From Pseudomonas sp. (GTDB lineage: Bacteria; Pseudomonadota; Gammaproteobacteria; Pseudomonadales; Pseudomonadaceae), in contig NZ_JAUXXP010000089.1 of the NCBI RefSeq assembly GCF_030684895.1, positions 1 to 34,332 of the forward strand: 34,332 nt of DNA, given 5' to 3'. The translations under genes were made by a program, and so were the position numbers. Of this stretch, positions 7,642 through 15,116 are shown piece after piece (the first letter of the stretch is position 1; every line of letters begins with the position of its first letter). The notes beneath the pieces are model-generated. The model had not been told where the DNA came from. It searched no databases and saw nothing but the letters and a program-made list of their open reading frames with translations.

Positions 7642-8759
7642 GGACGTGCCGCCAAGATGATGTCGGCCGCATGTTGCGGCATGGAATACAGGTCGGCGCT
7701 GTCGGCATAGGCCAGGCCATTGCGCGACCAGAAGGCGCGGCGCTGATCGTCAGCCAGCATATCGGCAAGCAGATGATTAAGGCGCTCCTGCTCGAACGGC
7801 CCACTGAGCACGCGCCCAGCATCCGCTTCAGCAATGTAATGGGCATAGCCACACACATCCGTCACCAGCACCGGCAAACCGGAGACCAGCGCCTCCAGCA
7901 GCACCGTGCCGGTGTTTTCGTTGTAGGCCGGGTGGATCAGCAGATCGGCACCGACCAGGAAGCGCGGGATGTCGCTGCGCCCTTTGAGAATCTGCACCTG
8001 CTCGGACACGCCCAACGCTTTAGCCTGCAGCTGGAACGAGCGCGGATCATCCTGGCCAATGGCGATCAGTCGGGTGCGTTGCTTCAGCTCGCGCGGCAGC
8101 GAGGCCAGGGCCTTAAGGCTGCGATCCAAGCCCTTGGTCTTGAAACCGGAGCCAATCTGCACCAGCAGCAGGTCGCTATCCGCCAGGTTGAATGCGGCGC
8201 GAAACGCGGCGCGAATCTCAGCGGCATTGGCCGGTGCGCGGCGGTCCGCAGCGATGCCCGGCGGCAGCAGGTGAAAGCGCTGCAGTGGGGTGTGGTAGTG
8301 CTTGATAAACAGCGGCTGCTGCACTTCGGAGATCATCAGAATCTCGGTTTTCGATTCGGGGGCAAACACCGCACGCTCGTAATCAGCAAAGTGCTTGTAA
8401 CGCCCCCAGCGTTTGTACAACGGATTACGCAGAGTCTGCGCCTTGTCTTCATAGCAGCCATCGGCGGCGTAGTAGACGTCAAGCCCGGGCATTTTATTAA
8501 AGCCAATCACCCGATCCACCGGACGCTCGGCCAGGTCGGCCTCGACCCAGGCGGTGAGTTTTTCATTACGTTTGTGGTTGAACAGCGCCTTGACCGGTAC
8601 CACCACCACCTCAAAGCCCGCCGGCACTTCGCCTTCCCAGATCGGTGTGTAGACGCGAATGGCATGACCGCGCGCCTTGCACTCCAGGGCGATGCGCATA
8701 AAGTCGCGCTGCAGGCCGCCGAAGGGGAAGTACTTATAGAGGATAAACGCGAGCTGCAT
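7638..8759 (-). CDS. waaG: LPS core glycosyltransferase I WaaG (GT4)
   Basis: A 373-residue retaining GT-B glycosyltransferase that adds the first outer-core hexose to heptose II (glucose in E. coli; galactosamine is reported for the Pseudomonas core). The protein begins MQLAFILYKYFPFGGLQRD, the hallmark WaaG N terminus with the Gly-Gly acceptor loop. It has IGSGFKTKGLDRS at 202-214 for donor phosphates and PAYNENTGTVLLEAL at 277-291 with the E281-x7-E289 motif. The start codon overlaps the waaC stop by one base (TGATG), and the gene ends overlapping waaP by ATGA, so translation is coupled through waaC-waaG-waaP. Confidence 0.95.
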   Translation of the reverse strand: MQLAFILYKYFPFGGLQRDFMRIALECKARGHAIRVYTPIWEGEVPAGFEVVVVPVKALFNHKRNEKLTAWVEADLAERPVDRVIGFNKMPGLDVYYAADGCYEDKAQTLRNPLYKRWGRYKHFADYERAVFAPESKTEILMISEVQQPLFIKHYHTPLQRFHLLPPGIAADRRAPANAAEIRAAFRAAFNLADSDLLLVQIGSGFKTKGLDRSLKALASLPRELKQRTRLIAIGQDDPRSFQLQAKALGVSEQVQILKGRSDIPRFLVGADLLIHPAYNENTGTVLLEALVSGLPVLVTDVCGYAHYIAEADAGRVLSGPFEQERLNHLLADMLADDQRRAFWSRNGLAYADSADLYSMPQHAADIILAARP

Positions 8760-9769
8760 CAGACAACGTCCTCGGCCAGCAACAGGGCCTGCAATTGGGT
8801 GGCGACATGCTCGGCGCCCAGACCGTCGAAACAGGCTTTGTGGCGATCACCGGAACCGGCATTCGGCCCAGTGGCGCACAGGTGCACCTGACCACGACCA
8901 TAGGCACCCACACGCCCCGGCAAGGTCGGGCCGTACAGGGAAATACTCGGCACATCCAACGCAGCGGCCAGGTGGCCGAGGCCGGTATCCACGGCCACGC
9001 AGGCACTGGCTCCGGCAATCACTTTAGCCACGCCTGCAAGATTTAATTTGGGCAGCACCGCAGCGTTTTCAATCCCGGCGGCAATCCGTTCGGCACGCGC
9101 CTTCTCGGTTTCATTGCCCCAAGGCAGGCGCACAGCCCAGCCTTGTGCACTCATCTGCTCGGCCAGCGCACGCCAATCGGCTTCTGGCCAATGCTTGCTT
9201 GGCCAAGTGGTGCCGTGCAGAAACAGCAAATAGGGCTGCGGCGCGTGATCGGCCAGTTGCGCACGATTGAGGCCGTAGTCGCCAACGCCCGCTGGCAGCG
9301 CATAGCCCAGTGCCTGGGCGAATAGCTGACGAGTGCGCTCAAGCGCATGCTGCTCGCGCGGCACGGCATAGCTTCGATCATAGAAGCGACTGGCAAGCGG
9401 CTCACGCGCGGAATCACGATCCAGACCAGCGATTGGCGCCTTGACGTAACGGGTCAGCAAAGCGCTTTTCAGCAGGCCTTGGGCATCAATCACCAGGTCG
9501 TACTTGGTTTCGCCGAGGCGCTGCTTAAAGCGCTTCCACTCACCGTTTTTGAACGTTTGCCAGAGGTGCTTGCGCCAGCGGCGAATGGCCACCGGGATCA
9601 CCTGCGCCACGGCCGGGTGCCAGGCGGGGATTTCGGCAAAACCCTCCTCCACCACCCAGTCGAACTGGATACCGGGAATCGCCCGCGCGGCATCGGTCAA
9701 CGCTGGCAAGGTGTGCACCACATCGCCCAGTGAGGAGGTCTTGATCAACAGTACCCGCAAGCTATTCAA
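8759..9769 (-). CDS. waaC: LPS heptosyltransferase I WaaC
   Basis: A 336-residue inverting GT9 enzyme that transfers L-glycero-D-manno-heptose from the ADP sugar to Kdo2-lipid A. The N terminus LLIKTSSLGDVVHTLPAL carries the conserved catalytic-base region with D16. FLHGTTWPSKHWP near 203-215 is the donor phosphate site, and VAVDTGLGHLAAALDVP near 278-294 is the C-terminal GT9 motif. The length is normal. The start at 9769 lies 8 bases inside the end of waaF, and the stop is shared with the waaG start. Order and spacing match the Pseudomonas waaF-waaC-waaG-waaP arrangement. Confidence 0.95.
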   Translation of the reverse strand: MNSLRVLLIKTSSLGDVVHTLPALTDAARAIPGIQFDWVVEEGFAEIPAWHPAVAQVIPVAIRRWRKHLWQTFKNGEWKRFKQRLGETKYDLVIDAQGLLKSALLTRYVKAPIAGLDRDSAREPLASRFYDRSYAVPREQHALERTRQLFAQALGYALPAGVGDYGLNRAQLADHAPQPYLLFLHGTTWPSKHWPEADWRALAEQMSAQGWAVRLPWGNETEKARAERIAAGIENAAVLPKLNLAGVAKVIAGASACVAVDTGLGHLAAALDVPSISLYGPTLPGRVGAYGRGQVHLCATGPNAGSGDRHKACFDGLGAEHVATQLQALLLAEDVV

Positions 9770-10796
9770 CCTCGACCGGGTCGCTGACCAGGCGATCCAG
9801 CGCCTCGATCACCGGGCGCGGCTTGAGCTGGCCCAGGCAGTTGTAGTGGCCGAAACGACAGGTGCGGTCGAAGCAGGGGCTGCATTCCAGACCCAGGCGG
9901 ACGATTTCCACCTGCTCGGCCAGCGGTGGGGTAAAGCCTGGCGAAGTGGAACCATAGACAGCCACCAGCGGGCGATTCAGCGCTGCCGCCACATGCATCA
10001 GGCCGGAGTCGTTGGACACCACGGCGCCGGCGCAAGACAGCAAATCGATGGCTTCAGCCAGGCTGGTTTCGCCGGCCAGATTCACCGCCTCCTCACGCAA
10101 GCCGGGAATCAGCCGGCTGCGGATGTCCTCGCCGACCGGGTGATCGTTCTTCGAGCCGAAGATCCACACCTGCCAGCCGGCGCGGATCTTCAGCTCGGCA
10201 ACCTTGGCGTAGTGCTCGCTCGGCCAGCGCTTGGCCTCACCGAACTCGGCGCCTGGGCACAGCGCCAATACCGGGCGGTCCAGGCTCAGGCCGAACTTGG
10301 CCAAGGCGGCGTCACGGCTCTGCGCATCGATCTGCAAGGCTGGACGCGGATAAGGCTGCGGCAGTTCAGCGCCAGGCTCGAAGGCCAGCGCCATAAAGCG
10401 CTCGATCATCAGCGGGTAGCGCTGTTTATCCAGGGTGCGGATATCGTTGAGCAAGCCATAGCGCAGCTCGCCCTTCCAGCCGGTGCGCCTGGGGATACCG
10501 GCGAAAAACGGCACCAGCGCGGACTTTAGCGAGTTGGGCAGGAGAATCGCCTGGTCGTACTGGCCGGCCAGAGACTTGCCGATCTTGCGCCGCGTCGCCA
10601 GTTCGAGCACACCGTGACCGAGTGGAAAGCTCAGGGCCTGACGCACTTCGGGCATACGTTCGAGAATCGGCCGACTCCACTCAGGGGCCAGCACATCGAT
10701 TGCACAGCCGGGGTGGCGCTGTTGCAGGCACTGAAACAGCGTCTGCGCCATCACCATGTCGCCCACCCAGCTGGGGCCTACGATCAGTATTTTCAT
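9762..10796 (-). CDS. waaF: LPS heptosyltransferase II WaaF
   Basis: A 344-residue GT9 enzyme that adds the second heptose of the inner core. The N terminus MKILIVGPSWVGDMVMAQ has the conserved GD (G12-D13). CPGAEFGEAKRWP is the donor-binding motif, VSNDSGLMHVAAALNRP the C-terminal GT9 motif, and GSTSPGFTPP follows as is typical of WaaF. A Cys-rich stretch near the end (CSPCFDRTC) is also typical of Pseudomonas WaaF. It is the first LPS gene of the operon, 112 bases after ilvE. That gap holds a GAAA-loop hairpin but no convincing promoter by eye, so transcription from ilvE or from a promoter I cannot see are both possible. Confidence 0.95.
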   Translation of the reverse strand: MKILIVGPSWVGDMVMAQTLFQCLQQRHPGCAIDVLAPEWSRPILERMPEVRQALSFPLGHGVLELATRRKIGKSLAGQYDQAILLPNSLKSALVPFFAGIPRRTGWKGELRYGLLNDIRTLDKQRYPLMIERFMALAFEPGAELPQPYPRPALQIDAQSRDAALAKFGLSLDRPVLALCPGAEFGEAKRWPSEHYAKVAELKIRAGWQVWIFGSKNDHPVGEDIRSRLIPGLREEAVNLAGETSLAEAIDLLSCAGAVVSNDSGLMHVAAALNRPLVAVYGSTSPGFTPPLAEQVEIVRLGLECSPCFDRTCRFGHYNCLGQLKPRPVIEALDRLVSDPVEVE

Positions 10797-10813
10797 GCCT
10801 ATTCCAGAAACGA

Positions 10814-10836
10814 CCGGGGAGGCTTTCGCCTCCCGG
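10814..10836 (-). other. Stable GAAA-tetraloop hairpin between ilvE and waaF
   Basis: On the minus-strand transcript the sequence folds as GGGAGGC-GAAA-GCCTCCC, seven perfect pairs extendable past a bulged C. No U run follows, so it does not look like an efficient intrinsic terminator. Location between two co-oriented genes suggests an mRNA stability or processing element, or weak attenuation between ilvE and the LPS operon. The role is inferred. Confidence 0.45.
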
Positions 10837-10908
10837 ACAGACTCAACGCGCGACTATCAGCCTAGCCTGCATCGCCGGATGGAACCCCAACCGGCAGACG
10901 CGAGCGGC

Positions 10909-11832
10909 TTATTTAACCAGGGTGCGCCACTCGGTGTGGGCATCAGTTTTACCGGTGACCAGGTCGAAATAGGCGGTTTGCAGCTTCTCGGTGATCGGCC
11001 CGCGACGGCCTGCGCCGATCTGCCGGCCATCGACTTCACGGATCGGCGTCACTTCAGCGGCGGTGCCGGTAAAGAAGGCTTCGTCGGCGATGTACACCTC
11101 ATCGCGGGTGATGCGCTTCTCGACCACGTCCAGGCCATGCTCGGCGGCCAGGGTCAGAATGGTATTACGGGTAATACCGTTCAGGCAGGAAGTGACTTCG
11201 GGGGTATAGATCACGCCGTTACGCACCAGGAAGATGTTCTCGCCCGAACCCTCGGCCACATAGCCTTCGGTATCCAGCAGCATGGCTTCGTCGGCACCAC
11301 CGGAGATGGCTTCCTGCAGCGCCAACATCGAGTTGATGTAGTTGCCGTTGGCCTTGGCGCGGGTCATCGAGATGTTCACGTGGTGGCGGGTGAAGGAGCT
11401 GGTACGCACCTTGATACCGACCTGCAGGGCTTCGTCGCCCATATAGGCGCCCCAGCTCCAGGCCGCGACGATCACCTGGGTTTTCAGGCCACTGGCGCGC
11501 AGGCCCATGGCTTCAGATCCGTAGAACACCATCGGACGGATATAGGCGCTTTCCAGGTTGTTCTCGCGCACGGCAGCGCGGGTGGCTTCGTTGATTTCGT
11601 CTTTGCTGAACGGAATCTTCATGCCCATGATGTGGGCCGAGTCGAACAGACGGTCGGTGTGCGCTTGCAGGCGGAAGATCGCCGTGCCCTGCGGGGTGTT
11701 GTAGGCGCGCACGCCTTCAAACACGCCCATGCCGTAGTGCAGGGTATGGGTCAGCACGTGGGTGGTCGCGTTGCGCCACGGCACCAGCTCGCCGTCATAC
11801 CAGATCACGCCATCACGATCGGCCATCGACAT
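10909..11832 (-). CDS. ilvE: Branched-chain amino acid aminotransferase IlvE
   Basis: A 307-residue PLP-dependent fold-type IV aminotransferase. It catalyses the last step of valine, leucine and isoleucine synthesis with glutamate as amino donor. Visible features are LHYGMGVFEGVRAY at 31-44, the PLP lysine K160 in MTRAKANGNYINS, EGSGENIFLVRNG near 205-217, TSCLNGITR near 223-231 and FFTGTAAEVTPIREVDG near 262-278. The number K160 agrees with E. coli IlvE. The start at 11832 has GAGGAG 9 bases upstream; a second ATG lies two codons in. It sits between glnE (69 bases upstream) and waaF on the same strand, as in PAO1 (PA5013). Confidence 0.96.
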   Translation of the reverse strand: MSMADRDGVIWYDGELVPWRNATTHVLTHTLHYGMGVFEGVRAYNTPQGTAIFRLQAHTDRLFDSAHIMGMKIPFSKDEINEATRAAVRENNLESAYIRPMVFYGSEAMGLRASGLKTQVIVAAWSWGAYMGDEALQVGIKVRTSSFTRHHVNISMTRAKANGNYINSMLALQEAISGGADEAMLLDTEGYVAEGSGENIFLVRNGVIYTPEVTSCLNGITRNTILTLAAEHGLDVVEKRITRDEVYIADEAFFTGTAAEVTPIREVDGRQIGAGRRGPITEKLQTAYFDLVTGKTDAHTEWRTLVK

Positions 11833-11901
11833 AGTTGCCTGCTCCTCAGATTCGATTGATACAGCATTAGCCGAGTGCCTACGCGCCCGACTTCCTCATA
11901 T

Positions 11902-14850
11902 TCAGTTCAAGCCCAGCTCACGCCAGATACGCATCACCGTGCGCCGCTCATCGGCAAACTGCTCCCCGCTGACCACCCCAGGCTGCTTTTGCAGGGCCTG
12001 GCGGTGTGCCGCCGAGCGGTAGGCCTTGTAGATATCCTGCAGCAAGCGGGCATCTTCGCCCGGTAGCAAGCCGACCCGTTCCAGCCCTTCCAGAATGCGA
12101 ATATTGTCAGTGAACTCAAGCAATTCCGGGTACTGGCGCGACCAGGCCAGGGCCGCGTATTGCACCATAAATTCAATATCGACGATACCTCCGGCGTCCT
12201 GCTTGAGGTCGAACGGCGCGGCGGCCTCGAAGGCATTCGCCGCGGTGCCGGCTGCGGTGGCCTTGCTGCCAAGGTTGTCGCGCATCTTCGCGCGCATCTC
12301 GCTGACTTCACTGCGCAGGGTTACCAGGTCGCGCTCACGCCCCAATACCGCGGCGCGCACCGCCTCGAACGCCTTGCCGACCCGCGCACAGCCGACCAGC
12401 ACCCGCGCCCGCACCAGCGCCTGATGTTCCCAGGTCCAGGCCTCGCCCTGCTGATAACGCTCGAAGGCGCCCAGCGAGCTGACCAGCAGCCCCGCCGCGC
12501 CGGACGGCCGCAGGCGCATGTCGACTTCATAGAGCTGGCCAGAGTTGGTCTGCGTGGTCAGCAGGTGAATGATGCGCTGGCCCAGGCGATTGAAGAACTG
12601 CGCGCCGTCGATGGACTTTTCGCCATCGGTGTCCACATGCGGGTCACCGTCGTGGATAAACACCAGGTCGAGATCAGAGCCATGACCCAGCTCGATGCCG
12701 CCGACCTTGCCGTAGCCGACGATGACGAAATCCGGGTCGCAGATGCTGCCATCGGCGCGGCGCGGCGCGCCGTATTTGCTCACGGTGTGGCGCCAGGCCA
12801 GAGCCAGCACCTGATCGAGAATCGCCTCGGCCAGCCAGGTCAGGTAGTCACTGACCTTCATCAGTGGCAGGGTGCCGGCAATTTCCGAGGCGGCGACGCG
12901 CAGGCGATGCGCCAGCTTGAAGTGGCGCAGCGCCTCCATCTGCTGCTCAAGATCCTCCTCGGGAATACGCATCAGCCGCTCGCGCAGCTCGGCGGCCAGC
13001 TCGGGGGCCAGCGGCGGCTTGAACAGGCGTCCTTCATTAAGCAGCTCATCGAGCAGCAGTGGGAAGCGGGTGATTTGCTCCGCGATCCACGGGCTGGCCG
13101 CGCACAGCGTCAGCAGACGCTGCAACGCGCTGGGGTTTTCCGTGAGCAGCACCAGGTAGGCCGAGCGCCGCGCCACGGCTTCGATCAGCGGCAGTACGCG
13201 CTCCAGCACCAGATCCGGATTGGCATGCTCTACCGCTTGTGCCAGCAGGCGCGGAATAAAGGCATCCAGGCGCTCGCGTCCGAGGCGCTGCATGGCGCGT
13301 ACCTGATTGCCATTGCGCAGGCCCGCCAGGCGCTGCCAGGCAGACTGTGGCTCGGCAAAACCCGCCTCGGCCAGCTGCCGGCACGCGGCCTCTTCGTCCT
13401 GCACATCCTCCCAGAGCGGCAACCACTCGCAACCCACCGCCTCTTCTATAGGTTCGCCGCCCTCCTCTTCATCGGGATCGGCGATCACCTGGCGGAAGTG
13501 CCAGTCAACCCGACTACGCCAGTGCATCAGCTGCTCATGGAAGGCCTGCCAAGTATCGAAGCCCATGATAAAAGCCACGCGCGCACGATCCTGATCGTTG
13601 TCCGGGAGCATCTGCGTCTGCCGGTCGTCGATGGCCTGCAGGGCGTGCTCGGCATAGCGCAAGAAGGCATAGCCGTCGCGCAGCTCATCGGTCACCGCCG
13701 CCGGCAAGTAGCCCTGGTCGCGTAAGGTATTCAGCACCGCGAATAGCGAGCGCTGTTGCAGACTAAGGTCGCGACCGCCGTGAATCAGCTGGAAGGCCTG
13801 GGCGATAAACTCCACTTCGCGGATGCCGCCAGAGCCCAGCTTGATGTTCTCGGCCATGCCCTTGCGCCGCACTTCCTGCTGAATCAACTGCTTCATCGCG
13901 CGCAGCGCTTCAATCGCCGAGAAGTCCAGATAACGCCGATAAACGAAGGGCCGCAGCATCTCCAGCAACTGCGCACCCGCAGCCTGGTCGCCGCCGACCA
14001 CGCGCGCCTTGATCATCGCGTAGCGTTCCCAGTCGCGGCCCTGGTCCTGGTAGTACTGCTCCAGCGCGTTAAAGCTGAACACCAGCGAACCAGATGAGCC
14101 GTAAGGGCGCAGGCGCATATCGGTGCGAAACACGAAGCCGTCGACGGTGATCACGTCCAACGCCTTGATCAGCTTCTGGCCGAGACGGATAAAGAACTCC
14201 TGATTATCCAGCGGACGCTTCACCCCCTCGGTTTCGCCGCCCTCGGGGTAACCGAAGATCAGGTCGATGTCCGACGACAGGTTCAGCTCATGGGCGCCCA
14301 GCTTGCCCATACCGAGGATAACCATATGCTGCGCCTGGCCGCTGCGCCGGCCGATGGGCGTGCCGAACTGCGCGCAATGGCGTGGATAGAGCCATTGATA
14401 GGCCAGATCGATACAGGAGTCAGCCAGGTCGGAAAGGTCGCGACAGGTTTCAACAAGGTCGGCCTGACGGCTGATATCGCGCCAGATAATCCGCAGCTGC
14501 TGACGGTTGCGGTAACGCCGCAAACGACGCCCCAGCTCGTCGTCATCCGCGCATTCTTCCAGCGCCTTAGCCAACTGCCCGCGCAGCTCACCAGCACCCA
14601 GGCTGCGTTCCAACTCACCGCTGGCAGCCAGATCGAGCAGCATCTGCGGGTCGCGTGCGCCCTGCTGCACCACAAAATCACTGGCCGCCGCCACTCGCTG
14701 CCAGGCCGCAAGCCGTTCGCTCGGCCAACTCGCAAAAGCCGCCGCCGACTCGCCGCCGAGCGCGGCAAACGCTTGCTGCAGAAACTGTTCGGCACGGGGG
14801 ACAAGGTGGGCCAGGGCAGCAGGTAAAGAGGCCAGCGCGGGCAGGCTCAT
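11902..14850 (-). CDS. glnE: Bifunctional glutamine synthetase adenylyltransferase / adenylyl-removing enzyme GlnE
   Basis: A 982-residue cytosolic enzyme that adenylylates glutamine synthetase (inactivating it) and removes the AMP, responding to PII and glutamine. Two nucleotidyltransferase domains are visible: an N-terminal one with MGKLGAHELNLSSDIDLIF (D194, D196), linked in E. coli to deadenylylation, and a C-terminal one with GYGKVGGIELGHGSDLDLVF around residues 710-727, linked to adenylylation. Each is followed by a helical region with an Arg-rich MRLRP(Y/S)G motif. The length matches the family. The start at 14850 has AAGGAT 7 bases upstream. A TACAAT -10-like hexamer (14944-14939) about 90 bases upstream overlaps the first palindromic box of the divergent aceE region. 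Confidence 0.96.
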   Translation of the reverse strand: MSLPALASLPAALAHLVPRAEQFLQQAFAALGGESAAAFASWPSERLAAWQRVAAASDFVVQQGARDPQMLLDLAASGELERSLGAGELRGQLAKALEECADDDELGRRLRRYRNRQQLRIIWRDISRQADLVETCRDLSDLADSCIDLAYQWLYPRHCAQFGTPIGRRSGQAQHMVILGMGKLGAHELNLSSDIDLIFGYPEGGETEGVKRPLDNQEFFIRLGQKLIKALDVITVDGFVFRTDMRLRPYGSSGSLVFSFNALEQYYQDQGRDWERYAMIKARVVGGDQAAGAQLLEMLRPFVYRRYLDFSAIEALRAMKQLIQQEVRRKGMAENIKLGSGGIREVEFIAQAFQLIHGGRDLSLQQRSLFAVLNTLRDQGYLPAAVTDELRDGYAFLRYAEHALQAIDDRQTQMLPDNDQDRARVAFIMGFDTWQAFHEQLMHWRSRVDWHFRQVIADPDEEEGGEPIEEAVGCEWLPLWEDVQDEEAACRQLAEAGFAEPQSAWQRLAGLRNGNQVRAMQRLGRERLDAFIPRLLAQAVEHANPDLVLERVLPLIEAVARRSAYLVLLTENPSALQRLLTLCAASPWIAEQITRFPLLLDELLNEGRLFKPPLAPELAAELRERLMRIPEEDLEQQMEALRHFKLAHRLRVAASEIAGTLPLMKVSDYLTWLAEAILDQVLALAWRHTVSKYGAPRRADGSICDPDFVIVGYGKVGGIELGHGSDLDLVFIHDGDPHVDTDGEKSIDGAQFFNRLGQRIIHLLTTQTNSGQLYEVDMRLRPSGAAGLLVSSLGAFERYQQGEAWTWEHQALVRARVLVGCARVGKAFEAVRAAVLGRERDLVTLRSEVSEMRAKMRDNLGSKATAAGTAANAFEAAAPFDLKQDAGGIVDIEFMVQYAALAWSRQYPELLEFTDNIRILEGLERVGLLPGEDARLLQDIYKAYRSAAHRQALQKQPGVVSGEQFADERRTVMRIWRELGLN

Positions 14851-14940
14851 GGTCTATCCTTTTTAGCGGTCTGCCAGTGCAGCGACCATGGATGGCACCA
14901 CCCACGCTAGAGCGGGTCGAATCACTGGCAGAAAAATAAT

Positions 14941-14955
14941 TGTAGTTTTACTACC
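14941..14955. promoter_or_regulatory. HexR-like operator, copy 1 (glnE-aceE intergenic)
   Basis: TGTAGTTTTACTACC, a near-palindrome with arms GTAGT/ACTAC, preceded by T to give TTGTAG. It matches my recollection of the Pseudomonas HexR site, where HexR is an RpiR-family repressor relieved by KDPG that controls zwf, edd and gap genes. It overlaps TACAAT (14944-14939 on the minus strand), a possible -10 of the glnE promoter. HexR as the binder is inferred; the palindrome and its repetition are directly seen. Confidence 0.6.
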
Positions 14956-14992
14956 AAAGATTGTATCCAAAAGGCTGAAATCGGCGTCGGAA

Positions 14993-15007
14993 TGTAGTAA
15001 AACTACA
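14993..15007. promoter_or_regulatory. HexR-like operator, copy 2, upstream of aceE
   Basis: TGTAGTAAAACTACA, with perfect TGTAG/CTACA arms. It is the reverse complement of copy 1 at 14 of 15 positions. Centre-to-centre distance is 52 bases, close to five helical turns, so two bound dimers would lie on the same face of the DNA. It lies 110 bases upstream of the aceE start codon. I see no clear sigma70 promoter next to it, so whether it blocks or activates aceE transcription cannot be read from the sequence. Confidence 0.65.
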
Positions 15008-15116
15008 CGCAGCCGGTCCTACCCCCGGTCAATCCAAGAATTCACGCGGCCACTCACGAAGTCGGCCACGAAACCTGGCCTCCGATTCTGGAAGCCTTTC
15101 CGCCCTGGAGCAAGCC

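Noticed and set aside
12160..13725. 521-codon open frame antisense to glnE
   Set aside because: Opposite a complete, well-conserved gene; no ribosome binding site or recognisable domain.
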